From: Oscillatoriaceae cyanobacterium M33_DOE_052
GTDB taxonomy: Bacteria; Cyanobacteriota; Cyanobacteriia; Cyanobacteriales; Laspinemataceae
Assembly: GCA_015296065.1 (NCBI GenBank)
Contig: DVDU01000218.1
Span: 1-34,388 of the forward strand
DNA: 34,388 nt
Direction of reading: 5' to 3'
Made by a program: the position numbers and the translations under genes. Every line of letters begins with the position of its first letter. The first letter of the stretch is position 1. Shown piece after piece: positions 1 through 7,920 of this stretch. A model generated the notes under the pieces. That model had not been told where the DNA came from and ran no database searches. It worked only from the letters and a program-made list of their open reading frames with translations.

Positions 1-30
1 CAGGGTAAACGCATCAAATTGAGGAGAAAT

Positions 31-154
31 GACACTTGACAAAAGTGCTCCTATGTGAATCTCTTGGTCAGATACCAGTGTGGCCGTGGAAAAATGGCAC
101 TTGACAAAAGAGCGACTATGTGGATATCGTGGTCAGCTCCCAGTGTGGCTGTGG
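31..154. repeat. Imperfect direct duplication in the IS left end
   Basis: Two copies of a 59-bp segment occur at 31-89 and 96-154, spaced by 65 bp and about 49/59 identical. Each contains CACTTGACAAAAG, CTATGTG, TGGTCAG and CCAGTGTGGC. They sit between the left terminal repeat and the transposase gene, where sub-terminal transposase-binding sites or promoter elements would be expected. The function is inferred from position only. Confidence 0.7.
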
Positions 155-227
155 TGCATAGGAATCAGAGACTAGCCGGACACCCAAAACTGTAGGACAA
201 TAACATCGACTTCATCCCCTCAATTTT

Positions 228-1400
228 ATGTCTGACTCCGCTTGGCTATCCTCCTCCCTTCACCATCATTTTGGGCTCATTGATGACCCAAGAGTGCAAG
301 GACGTTGTGCCCATCGACTGGTTGATATCATTGTGATTGCCCTGTTGGCGGTCTTAGCTGGAGCCACAGGGTGGGAGGAAATTGCCACTTATGGCCAGGG
401 CAAACAAACTTGGCTATCTACCTTCCTGGAATTACCCAATGGTATCCCCTCTCACGACACTTTTCGGCGGGTATTGGCACAACTTGACCCGGACGAACTC
501 GAAGCCCGGTTTCAAGATTGGATGGGGAGTCTGCTTGACCAAATTGGCGGGACACTGATTGCCATTGATGGCAAAACCGTGAAAGGTTCTTATGACCGCC
601 AGAACCAAATCAAAGCCTTACAAATGGTTAGTGCCTGGTCAACAGCACATCGTCTGGTTCTCGCCCAAACCCCTGTGTCCGGCAAATCTAATGAGATTAC
701 TGCCATTCCTGTACTCCTCGAACAACTCCATGTCCGAGGCACCATCATTAGTATTGATGCGATGGGAACTCATCGTCGGATTGCCCAACAAATTCACGCG
801 GCTGGTGCCGATTACATTTTAGCGCTCAAGGGCAATCAGGGTTTCTTGCACAAAACCGCTGTCGCTTGGTTTGAGGACCAGGAACGACAGCAGTTAGAAA
901 CCGAGGTACTTCAAGACCACTACCTTGGGGTCGACAGTGGTCATCACCGCATCGAGACCCGTCAGGTTTGGGTCTTTCGAGCCGCCGATGTTTTTCCGGC
1001 AGCGGTTTGTGCTGATTGGTCAGGATTACAATCGTTGGTGGTGGTGCGCTCTCGACGGCAGTTATGGAATCAGACCACTTGTGAAACGCGCTTTTTTCTC
1101 AGTTCTCTGTCTGAAAAGGCGGTAGCCTTTGCCCAGTGGATTCGCGCTCACTGGGAGATTGAAAATTGTCTGCATTGGTGTCTGGACGTGGTTTTTGGGG
1201 AAGACGCTTCTCGAATTCGGACTCAGAATGCGGCTCGCAATCTCAGCATCTTGCGACGATTGGCCTTGAATCTCGTCCGCCAGCACCCCGGCAAAGGAAG
1301 TTTGAAGATGAAACGTTATCGGGCTAGTCTCGACAATGATTTCTTGATGGAAATCCTCGCTTATTCCTTACCTCACACTCTACCACATTCTCTCTCTTAA
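228..1400 (+). CDS. ISAs1-family DDE transposase
   Basis: This 390-residue protein is the transposase of the surrounding insertion sequence. The N-terminus carries the family's helical region (HHFGLIDDPRVQGRCAHRL, then a hydrophobic LVDIIVIALLAVLAGATGW stretch and SHDTFRRVLAQLDP). The DDE catalytic core is visible as IAIDGKTVKGS (first Asp, about residue 114), ISIDAMGTH (second Asp) with ADYILALKGNQ after it, and HWEIENCLHWCLDVVFGEDA for the acidic C-terminal part. The length fits the family (about 370-400). The frame is intact, and its stop codon overlaps the right terminal repeat. No strong Shine-Dalgarno precedes the ATG. Confidence 0.95.
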   Translation: MSDSAWLSSSLHHHFGLIDDPRVQGRCAHRLVDIIVIALLAVLAGATGWEEIATYGQGKQTWLSTFLELPNGIPSHDTFRRVLAQLDPDELEARFQDWMGSLLDQIGGTLIAIDGKTVKGSYDRQNQIKALQMVSAWSTAHRLVLAQTPVSGKSNEITAIPVLLEQLHVRGTIISIDAMGTHRRIAQQIHAAGADYILALKGNQGFLHKTAVAWFEDQERQQLETEVLQDHYLGVDSGHHRIETRQVWVFRAADVFPAAVCADWSGLQSLVVVRSRRQLWNQTTCETRFFLSSLSEKAVAFAQWIRAHWEIENCLHWCLDVVFGEDASRIRTQNAARNLSILRRLALNLVRQHPGKGSLKMKRYRASLDNDFLMEILAYSLPHTLPHSLS

Positions 1401-2530
1401 TTTGATGCGTTTGCCCTGTCCGCCCAAGGAATCGCTCCCCCCGCCTTTTTCTCAAACCACTGGCGAAATGCAATTACCATCTTATCTTGCGGATTCGGTG
1501 TATAAACAGCATCCAGCCAACGTTTATTTCCCCGACTTGCTAAAGCTTTTTCCTGATAATGTAAAAATACCAAATCTTGGTGCAGGAACAAAGAAGCTAA
1601 AATATGTCCCAACCAAGTAGGCATAGGTATGGCAAAAAACCCCAAACCGGGCGGCGTTTTCCCCGCCTCACTTTTCACCAACACCTGGAAACCGATCGTG
1701 CGACACCATCCCGGACGGGTGGGAGTGGCATATAAAGCCAAAATCAACTGCCCCCCATCGGTAAAAGTAGAAACAATCCGCATATGGCAAGGCGGTTGGA
1801 AATCGTGAATTGCTTCCTTAATAGTGGGAGGAGTTGGCGTAATCCCAAAAGCAAAACCATCCTGTACCGACATTTCCCGAACTCGCGGCATATCGTAATA
1901 CTTAGCATCTTGGTAGCGGCTACCCATAATCCCGTGATGGGAAACCGGGACGTGAGCCGGGTCAGCCACATTTTCCATGAAAAAATCCCAGCCATAGGGA
2001 AGGTCGCGCACGTTCGCAGACACCTTTAATACTCTGTCTGATTCTTGCTCCAGTTCAGGAACAATTCGGGGGATCCGCTCCTGACTCTCCAACTGTGCCT
2101 TAACCCCAGACTCAGGCCAAACCCATAATAAACCTTGCCGCTCCTGAGTGGGATAACCCACAGCACAAGATTTCGGGTTAGCGCAATGTTTCGCCTCTAT
2201 TTCCTCATTTTTGGACTGGGGAATGCTGACACAGTTGCCCGCACTATCAAACCGCCAAGCGTGGTAAGCACATAACAGAGTGCCATCGGATTCTACCCTA
2301 CCCTCAGACAGGGGAGCCAGTCGGTGCGGGCAAGTATCTTCAAAGCAACGCCATTTACCGGTTCCATCTCGCCACAACACAATATTCTTTCCCAGCAACT
2401 GCATCCCGTGAGGACGATCGCAGTCGAGAAACTCCACCACTGCCACGGGATACCACTGCTTTGTCCAGGTAAACAGTTCCGTCTCTCTATCTGTCAATTC
2501 CGCCATATCTGGTCTGATATCGGTAGTCAC
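1397..2530 (-). CDS. Rieske 2Fe-2S oxygenase, PaO/Lls1-like, 3'-truncated by the IS
   Basis: This is a Rieske non-haem iron oxygenase of the pheophorbide a oxygenase/Tic55/Lls1 group. The Rieske cluster ligands are C67-P-H69 and C87-AY-H90. The mononuclear iron site is the NVADPAHVPVSHHG segment at residues 187-200 (D190, H193, H198), followed by the start of the PaO domain. The start is GTG, chosen because AAAGGAG lies 5 nt upstream. The frame runs into the inverted repeat of the insertion sequence, which supplies the last residues (about RANASN) and the stop. Full-length relatives continue with a CxxC-containing segment and C-terminal membrane helices; these are missing. The natural substrate is unknown, perhaps a chlorophyll breakdown product. 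The protein is likely impaired or unable to anchor in the membrane. Confidence 0.85.
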   Translation of the reverse strand: MTTDIRPDMAELTDRETELFTWTKQWYPVAVVEFLDCDRPHGMQLLGKNIVLWRDGTGKWRCFEDTCPHRLAPLSEGRVESDGTLLCAYHAWRFDSAGNCVSIPQSKNEEIEAKHCANPKSCAVGYPTQERQGLLWVWPESGVKAQLESQERIPRIVPELEQESDRVLKVSANVRDLPYGWDFFMENVADPAHVPVSHHGIMGSRYQDAKYYDMPRVREMSVQDGFAFGITPTPPTIKEAIHDFQPPCHMRIVSTFTDGGQLILALYATPTRPGWCRTIGFQVLVKSEAGKTPPGLGFFAIPMPTWLGHILASLFLHQDLVFLHYQEKALASRGNKRWLDAVYTPNPQDKMVIAFRQWFEKKAGGAIPWADRANASN

Positions 2531-2575
2531 AATTACTCCTTTATCCTTTTTCAGGAAAATAGCAGCCTGAAAAAT

Positions 2576-2581
2576 TATAAT
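2576..2581 (+). promoter_or_regulatory. Possible -10 box in the divergent intergenic region
   Basis: A perfect TATAAT lies 30 nt before the aldo/keto reductase start, in the AT-rich gap between two divergent genes. No convincing -35 box is found 16-18 nt upstream, so this is only a candidate. Confidence 0.3.
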
Positions 2582-2611
2582 ATATAGCCGATTCCAGAAA
2601 TATTAGTGCAT

Positions 2612-3592
2612 ATGCCAAATCAGCAAAAACTATCCCTCCCCATCATGGGATGTGGCACCTGGGCCTGGGGAAATCAGCTCCTTTGGGGATACGACCAGAG
2701 CATGGACGATGAACTGCAAGCCGTATTCAACCTCTGTGTCAACAACGGTGTCACCCTATTTGATACCGGAGATTCTTATGGGACTGGCCGCCTTAAAGGC
2801 CGCAGCGAAATACTTTTAGGCAAATTCACCCAAGAATATACAGGTGTTAACCAAGAAAATATTTGTCTCGCTACTAAACTAGCAGCTTATCCCTGGAGAT
2901 TGACCAAAAAATCCATGATTTCCGCCTGTGCTGCCTCCGCCCAACGTCTGGGGAGAAATGTGGATTTAGTGCAGATGCACTGGTCCACCGGCAACTACGC
3001 ACCCTGGCAGGAATGGCCCCTATTAGATGGTCTCGCCGAATTGTACGAAAAAGGTTTAGTTAAAGGCGTTGGTCTTTCCAACTACGGCCCCAAACGCCTA
3101 CAAAAAGTGCATCAAAAATTTGCCGATCGTGGCGTCCCCATCACCACAGTGCAAGTGCAATATTCCCTCCTGTCCACCTATCCCGTCACCCAATTAGGAC
3201 TCAAACAAGTTTGCGACGAACTGGGAATCAAAATGATTGCCTACAGTCCTCTTTGTCTGGGTTTACTGACGGGTAAATACTCTGAAAATAGCTCTTTTCC
3301 CAAAGGCATCCGCCGGGTGCTATTCCCGCAGCTATTACCTGGTATTAGTCAGCTTTTAGCCTGCTTGCGAGAGATTGCCCAATTCCGCAATAAAACCATG
3401 TCCCAAGTAGCGATTAACTGGTGTATCTGTAAAGGCACAATTCCCATTCCCGGCGCCAAAAACCTGGCACAAGCACAGGAAAATATCGGCGCATTAGGCT
3501 GGCAACTAGATAGCGGGGAAATTGCCGAGCTGGATCAAGCCGCCGCTAATTCAGATAAACAAATGGTGCAAAATATCTTTCAAACTGGTTGA
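2612..3592 (+). CDS. Aldo/keto reductase
   Basis: An NADPH-dependent oxidoreductase with the (beta/alpha)8 barrel of the aldo/keto reductase superfamily. The catalytic tetrad is readable: D51 and Y56 in FDTGDSYGTG, K89 in LATKLAAY and H123 in VQMHWS. The C-terminal half shows VKGVGLSNYGPKRL, the TTVQVQYSLL strand and the cofactor-binding IPIPGAKNLAQAQENIGAL. The length (326 residues) is normal. ATG at 2612 is preferred over the in-frame GTG at 2606, although neither has a clear Shine-Dalgarno. It is transcribed divergently from the truncated Rieske gene. Plant-like cyanobacterial members act on carbonyl compounds, but the substrate cannot be read from the sequence. Confidence 0.92.
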   Translation: MPNQQKLSLPIMGCGTWAWGNQLLWGYDQSMDDELQAVFNLCVNNGVTLFDTGDSYGTGRLKGRSEILLGKFTQEYTGVNQENICLATKLAAYPWRLTKKSMISACAASAQRLGRNVDLVQMHWSTGNYAPWQEWPLLDGLAELYEKGLVKGVGLSNYGPKRLQKVHQKFADRGVPITTVQVQYSLLSTYPVTQLGLKQVCDELGIKMIAYSPLCLGLLTGKYSENSSFPKGIRRVLFPQLLPGISQLLACLREIAQFRNKTMSQVAINWCICKGTIPIPGAKNLAQAQENIGALGWQLDSGEIAELDQAAANSDKQMVQNIFQTG

Positions 3593-3606
3593 TGGTTTTC
3601 AACACC

Positions 3607-3673
3607 AGAAACCGGGTTTCTAAACGAGATGTCTCGTGGAGTGACGGAAATTATCCACAGAAACCCGATTTCT
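3607..3673. repeat. Paired AGAAACCSGGTTTCT elements, possible terminator
   Basis: AGAAACCGGGTTTCT (3607-3621) and AGAAACCCGATTTCT (3659-3673) are each nearly self-complementary and also complementary to one another with one mismatch, so a long stem-loop can form just after the aldo/keto reductase stop. There is no T-run. The same 15-mer recurs elsewhere in the window. Confidence 0.7.
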
Positions 3674-3711
3674 TCTCCCACAAGGGACAAAGGACGAGGG
3701 ACTAATTACCA

Positions 3712-4227
3712 TTAATCACCTTGCCGCCAAGCGGTTCCACCAGGTAGCTCGGCAAGGGTATTTCTCACAATTACCGGTAAATCCGCCTCGGAATGCTCAT
3801 AAGTCAAAAGTAACAGCTTTTTACTTGTGGCAATAATCGCGGTTTTATCAATTATCTCTGCCAGCTTAAACGGAGTTAATGTAACGCCAAGGACTTCCGC
3901 ACTGGCTGTAGTTATGGCTGCCTCCAAGGTAGAGTTTATCATCTCATCCCATTCATCGGGATTAAGATAATATGAATTTTTGGTATATTTTTGATTGAAA
4001 TCCTGAATTTCAATGATAGAATTAGATATGGACGCTGCCCAGGAGTTGGTCAACCGCTGTTCTACCTGGTTTTTTATTAAATGCACTAGCAAGCGGAGTA
4101 AAAATGATTTAATTTTGCGCAAAATATCCTTTTTACTCATGGCTTCCAAATCGTCAACAATAGCTAAGGCATCGTCATAGCGTCCTGCCATGATGCTGGT
4201 TTTTAGGTCTATTAGTTCCTGCGTCAT
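3712..4227 (-). CDS. DUF29-family protein
   Basis: A 171-residue protein with the look of the DUF29 family, which is expanded in cyanobacteria: a short N-terminal segment, VDDLEAMSKKDILRKI, a hydrophobic LLRLLVHLIKNQ helix, then NSWAASISNSIIEI and a helical C-terminal half. Molecular function is unknown for the family. The start is well supported: AGGAG lies 7 nt before the ATG and overlaps the TAG stop of the upstream DUF262 gene, so the two are very likely co-transcribed and translationally coupled. That tie suggests a shared role with the DUF262-DUF1524 protein. The family assignment is by motif recognition only. Confidence 0.72.
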   Translation of the reverse strand: MTQELIDLKTSIMAGRYDDALAIVDDLEAMSKKDILRKIKSFLLRLLVHLIKNQVEQRLTNSWAASISNSIIEIQDFNQKYTKNSYYLNPDEWDEMINSTLEAAITTASAEVLGVTLTPFKLAEIIDKTAIIATSKKLLLLTYEHSEADLPVIVRNTLAELPGGTAWRQGD

Positions 4228-4237
4228 GTAGTAGCTC

Positions 4238-5944
4238 CTAAATTTCTTCAGTAAAATCAGATTTCCAGATGTGGACGGCTCGCCGTGCCAAATCTCTCTG
4301 GCGATCGGCTATAGAGTCTGGTGTCCATTCTTCTGCCATAATGCCTTTGGTTAAAGCATAAACGCTTTGGGGATATCTTTCGCGCTTAATTGGATAGCTT
4401 TTATTGCCAATATCGCGATTTACGGGAGGTTCCAATGGGGTGAGATTACCCAGACGATAAACCATCTCCTCCGATTGAGCTTTGGTGAAATTTGGCTCCC
4501 AGTCACTACCAGGATTTTCCGGCAGTATGTGTTCTATAGAAAAACTATCCTCATTCACTTCCACCCCAGAGGCATCTGCTTCTAACTTGGCGAGAATGTA
4601 CCGAACCAGTTTACGTTTCTGTCCTTTTGTGGATATCGCCAAAAGGACAAAATCTTGCTGAAATTTTTCATTCGCAACGTAAACAGTGCGCATTCTCTCA
4701 AATACCTGCCGGGGAGTGGTGATATTTCCCTTGGCGATATCGATCGCTGTTTGATTGTAGATCTTTTCCAACTCATTGGGGTTTAAACTGCTGACAATAG
4801 TGTAGCGGAAGGAGATAACTGCCACCAGTTTGAGCAACCGGGTAAAATTATCAGCTTCAAACTTCTGATAAGCGGCAAATAAAGTTGGGTATGCCTGCTT
4901 GACTCTAAATAGATTTAGTTCGCGAATATAGGGTGGGTTGGCTGGCGTGTCGCGCCAGAATTCATCGTTGGGGTTGCCGAGAGCTAAGAATAAACTGCTA
5001 TAATTTTCTAGCTGGTCGAGTAAATCAAAAGCCTGTTGAGCATCTTTCACTGATTCCCGCACCAGTTTAAACAACCGTTCCCGCCTGACTCTGGTATGAC
5101 GCAAACTGAGATAGTAGCGGAGAAATTCGGGGAATTGTTCCATTTGTACGGTATTGATGATGCGTTGCCACTGAGATTGGGCGCTTTCTAGGTCGTCTGG
5201 GCCTTGAAAGAGGGAAAATAAGTAGTTTTTGAGTAAATCAGTGGCTGTGAGTTCTAATCCTCTGGCGTTCAAAGTTTCAAAGACGGTGTAGGCGTTCAGT
5301 TCATCTTGAACGCTGATTTGGATGAACATGAGCCGCTGGGCAACCGTATCGCTGAGAAATGCGGCGAGTTGTTCGCCATTTTGGATAATTTCAGGAAGTT
5401 TATCTAATTGCTCGGAAAAGTAGGTAAAAGCCTGCCATAGTAGTTGATTAGATTTCTGGAGAGACCGGGGGTTATGGGGTGGTCTCAGGTTGATGAGATT
5501 GCTTTTGTAGAAATCATTGTTGTTTTGATTTAAGATGAGTTTGCTGGAATAGCGGAGAGAGCGGGGGTCTTTATCTCCTAGGTAGGTGCGCCTTAAAATT
5601 TCCTGGCGTTCTTGGTTGGCGTCGGGGTCTAGGTTTTGCTGCACAAGTTGGCGAATTTTTTCGATGACGGCGATCGCGATGATGCTGAGGGTGGCTAAAC
5701 GCTGTTGTCCATCGATGATGATAAATTCTTTTTCTGATTGGCTGGAGGTTTGCAGGACGATCGCCCCCATATAGTGACTGCTACTGAAGTCAGCATGGAG
5801 AGCAATAATATCTTGCCAAAGGTCTTCCCACTGTTCTTCCGACCAGGAATAATCTCGCTGGAATAGAGGAACGCGGTAAATCTTGCCATTACTGATTAAA
5901 TCGCCAAAGCTGGTAGTGCGGGTATCGAGTAAGTTTCTAGTCAT
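4238..5944 (-). CDS. DUF262 and DUF1524 (HNH) domain protein, GmrSD-like
   Basis: A 568-residue protein with an N-terminal DUF262 (ParB/GmrS-like) domain: VPLFQRDYSW at 25-34 and the hallmark DGQQR at 78-82. The C-terminal DUF1524 domain has the His-Me/HNH motif SIEHILPEN (about residue 468) followed by LGNLTPL and Asn-rich NRDIGNKSYP. DUF262 plus DUF1524 is the architecture of GmrSD type IV restriction enzymes, which use NTP and cut modified phage DNA; related proteins occur in other defence loci. A defence role is an inference. It is followed 10 nt later by the DUF29 gene and preceded by a 36-codon ORF. No clear Shine-Dalgarno precedes its ATG, so it may depend on coupling to that ORF. Confidence 0.88.
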   Translation of the reverse strand: MTRNLLDTRTTSFGDLISNGKIYRVPLFQRDYSWSEEQWEDLWQDIIALHADFSSSHYMGAIVLQTSSQSEKEFIIIDGQQRLATLSIIAIAVIEKIRQLVQQNLDPDANQERQEILRRTYLGDKDPRSLRYSSKLILNQNNNDFYKSNLINLRPPHNPRSLQKSNQLLWQAFTYFSEQLDKLPEIIQNGEQLAAFLSDTVAQRLMFIQISVQDELNAYTVFETLNARGLELTATDLLKNYLFSLFQGPDDLESAQSQWQRIINTVQMEQFPEFLRYYLSLRHTRVRRERLFKLVRESVKDAQQAFDLLDQLENYSSLFLALGNPNDEFWRDTPANPPYIRELNLFRVKQAYPTLFAAYQKFEADNFTRLLKLVAVISFRYTIVSSLNPNELEKIYNQTAIDIAKGNITTPRQVFERMRTVYVANEKFQQDFVLLAISTKGQKRKLVRYILAKLEADASGVEVNEDSFSIEHILPENPGSDWEPNFTKAQSEEMVYRLGNLTPLEPPVNRDIGNKSYPIKRERYPQSVYALTKGIMAEEWTPDSIADRQRDLARRAVHIWKSDFTEEI

Positions 5945-5958
5945 ATTAATTGATGCTT

Positions 5959-6069
5959 TTATGCCCAGAATAATTTTTGCAGCTTAGAAACAACACTTTT
6001 GAGTCCTTGGGCTTCGGCATCTGATGCCGATGGCATTAAGGTTTTATCTAATTTGTGAGAGATGGCCAT
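5959..6069 (-). CDS. Small ORF, 36 aa, upstream of the DUF262 gene
   Basis: This ORF begins MAISHKLDKTLMPSASDAE and ends SKLQKLFWA. AAAGGAA sits 6 nt before its ATG, a better ribosome site than that of the DUF262 gene 14 nt downstream of its stop. It could be a leader peptide that couples translation, a tiny partner protein, or the relic of a longer gene. I recognise no family. It is called from the ribosome site and spacing alone. Confidence 0.42.
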   Translation of the reverse strand: MAISHKLDKTLMPSASDAEAQGLKSVVSKLQKLFWA

Positions 6070-6112
6070 GAGAATTTCCTTTAGATTCAGGACAACCCTA
6101 GCTAAGGCTAGA

Positions 6113-6139
6113 TTTATATTGGGTTATATTCCATTTCAA
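6113..6139 (-). promoter_or_regulatory. Candidate promoter for the small ORF-DUF262-DUF29 operon
   Basis: On the minus strand TTGAAA (6134-6139) and TATAAA (6113-6118) are separated by 15 nt, slightly short of the optimum. A CTAGC-TAAG-GCTAG palindrome (6098-6111) lies just downstream, between this box and the small ORF, where an operator could sit. Confidence 0.28.
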
Positions 6140-6145
6140 TCATAG

Positions 6146-6188
6146 CAAAGGACAAAGGACAAATGACAAATGACAAATGACAAATGAC
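6146..6188. repeat. Heptameric tandem repeat (GGACAAA/TGACAAA)
   Basis: About six 7-bp units, first GGACAAA then TGACAAA, fill the gap between two minus-strand genes. This fits the short tandemly repeated repetitive (STRR) class known in filamentous cyanobacteria. Confidence 0.85.
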
Positions 6189-6194
6189 CCCCTA

Positions 6195-7757
6195 TCACTC
6201 CGATTTATCATTATCTCCAGGATTGTCAGGTTTAGATGCAGTGGTGTCCGGCGGGAGACTGGGACGAGTAGGAGTGCTACTGCGTAAGCCCAAACTATGC
6301 ACCACTTGCGCCAACTGGGCGCGAACGGTTTTTAACTCTTGAGCGAGGCTGGTAATGCGCGCTTCTACTGGGGCGGATGGTGTCCCTATGGCTTGCTGGT
6401 TGAGCGCTACCACGAGCCGATCGCCCATATTTTGCATCCCCACGGTCATTTCCTCAGTATAATCCTTCAACGTCTCCACCAATGCCGACAGCTCCCCCTG
6501 CACATTAATTAACTTATCCCCCCGCGTATCTAAACGTTTTTGCAGTAAATCCAACGTTCTAATTACCGAGTGAAAAATCAGGGTAGCCTGCTGCAATTGA
6601 GTCACCACATCTGCCAAAGACTTTTGATTTCCTTCCGTCAAAGCTAGTACCTGTGACGACTGTGCATTTACCGCCGCCACTTCCTTACCCAGACGAATCA
6701 TCTCTTCATTAGAATTTTGGAGAGAAGTTATCGCCAAATTGCTGGTAGAGCTAGCTTGATTCAGCACTCCTGCCGCCCGCGATAACTCCCGAATCGTATG
6801 CGCCAAACTTTCCGTAGAAACAGATAATTTTTGGGCAAACTGACTGCGCTCAAAAATATTGGCTGATTCCTTAAATATCGTTGCCCCCGACATCATGGCA
6901 TTTGCCGATTCTAAAAATCGGTTATACACCTGATTTGCCAAATGATGCGCCTGTTTATTTTCCTCCACCATTTGATTAATCTGCCCCGCCAGAGAAGTTT
7001 CTACCGCCTCTTTCAGCGCCACTCCCAAAGCACCAGCCAGCCTTTCTAACGAACCTTCTATCCTGTCCGCCGCAATTTCTAGGGGTGCCCGATGTCCCAA
7101 ACTGGGTAAATAGATATTATGCGCGTAATCTTCTAAATACCTCAGTAGTTGCGACTTAGCCAGAGTAGTATTTTGCACTAAATTAAATATGGTCAAAATT
7201 GCGCTGCAAAATCCTGCAGTTAGGCTGCAGATAAATGCCACCCCCATACCCTGTAAAGGACGCTGCACCTGCTGCACCAAATCAGCCATATTACCGGCGC
7301 CGAATTGATTGATAGTTTGGCTCAATTCTGTGAGGTTGATAGTAATACCTAACAAGGTTCCCAGCAACCCCAAAGCTAGGAGCAGATTCGGCAAAGAACG
7401 CGCCACATAATCCCGCCATTCCGTCCCGGCGAGGTGTTGGCTATAAGCTGTATCTATCACGGCTCCGGTATTGATTTTCTCTAAGTTGGGGAGGGATTCT
7501 TGCAATCTCCTTTCTATTTCTTCCACGATTTTAGGTTTCTGGGTGCTATTGTCATTACCCAAGCGCCGCACCCGATCGCTCACAGACTGCAAGTATTGAT
7601 ATACTGCCAAACGCATCAGCATCGCCATCGCCGTCAGCACCGCCAGCACCACGACGAAAACCGCCAGGTAAGAAGGAAATAGCCCTAATAAACTGCTAGG
7701 CAGTTGTGCTAAGTGGGGCGAAAAAACTGCCCCGAATTCTATAATGTAATTATTCAT
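6195..7757 (-). CDS. MotA/TolQ/ExbB-type proton channel protein with long coiled tail
   Basis: A 520-residue inner-membrane protein. Predicted helices are at about 29-50, 121-141 (SLPNLLLALGLLGTLLGITI) and 167-194 (LQGMGVAFICSLTAGFCSAI); the last two match the conserved MotA/TolQ/ExbB channel helices. Residues about 230-490 are alpha-helical and rich in Gln, Ala, Leu and Ser, so probably a long coiled coil, with a short Pro/Ser/Asp-rich tail. That plan (channel plus long cytoplasmic tail) resembles ZorA of the Zorya system as well as uncharacterised cyanobacterial MotA-like proteins. No MotB/ExbD/ZorB-like partner with a peptidoglycan-binding domain lies nearby, so it is an orphan here. No strong Shine-Dalgarno is seen. 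Confidence 0.82.
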   Translation of the reverse strand: MNNYIIEFGAVFSPHLAQLPSSLLGLFPSYLAVFVVVLAVLTAMAMLMRLAVYQYLQSVSDRVRRLGNDNSTQKPKIVEEIERRLQESLPNLEKINTGAVIDTAYSQHLAGTEWRDYVARSLPNLLLALGLLGTLLGITINLTELSQTINQFGAGNMADLVQQVQRPLQGMGVAFICSLTAGFCSAILTIFNLVQNTTLAKSQLLRYLEDYAHNIYLPSLGHRAPLEIAADRIEGSLERLAGALGVALKEAVETSLAGQINQMVEENKQAHHLANQVYNRFLESANAMMSGATIFKESANIFERSQFAQKLSVSTESLAHTIRELSRAAGVLNQASSTSNLAITSLQNSNEEMIRLGKEVAAVNAQSSQVLALTEGNQKSLADVVTQLQQATLIFHSVIRTLDLLQKRLDTRGDKLINVQGELSALVETLKDYTEEMTVGMQNMGDRLVVALNQQAIGTPSAPVEARITSLAQELKTVRAQLAQVVHSLGLRSSTPTRPSLPPDTTASKPDNPGDNDKSE

Positions 7758-7782
7758 TAGTAAAAATTATTTATTGCGGATT

Positions 7783-7895
7783 AGAAACCGGGTTTCTTAA
7801 CCAAATCTCGGTTAAAAAACCGAAATTGTCGCAGAAACCCGGTTTCTGAGTTAGTTTCTGGGTTAGCGGAAACTTCCTTAAGAAACCATGTTTCT
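7783..7895. repeat. Cluster of three AGAAACC-type palindromes
   Basis: AGAAACCGGGTTTCT (7783-7797), AGAAACCCGGTTTCT (7833-7847) and the divergent AGAAACCATGTTTCT (7881-7895) fill the gap after recR. The first two are complementary. Between them, TCGGTTAAAAAACCGA gives a further small hairpin. They may act as a bidirectional stop or as repeat insertions. Confidence 0.75.
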
Positions 7896-7920
7896 GTGGG
7901 ACAAATGACCAATGACAAAT

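Larger units (their letters stand above)
1..1418 (+). mobile_element. Complete ISAs1-family insertion sequence
   Basis: The element is bounded by 20-bp terminal inverted repeats, CAGGGTAAACGCATCAAATT at 1-20 and its complement at 1399-1418, differing at one base (T/C at position 6). Ends beginning CAGGG are typical of ISAs1. A single intact transposase gene lies between them. The left end coincides with the first base of the window, so the left target duplication cannot be seen; the right flank starts TCCGCCCA. The right end lies inside the 3' part of the neighbouring Rieske oxygenase gene, so the insertion disrupted that gene. The near-perfect ends and open frame suggest recent or still active transposition. 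Confidence 0.93.

Noticed and set aside
6146-6188. Heptamer array as a possible CRISPR or replication iteron
   Set aside because: Units are only 7 bp, directly adjacent, and the same arrays occur at many intergenic sites.
6195-7757. Full Zorya defence system
   Set aside because: Only a ZorA-like channel is present; ZorB, ZorC/D or ZorE partners are not seen within the window.
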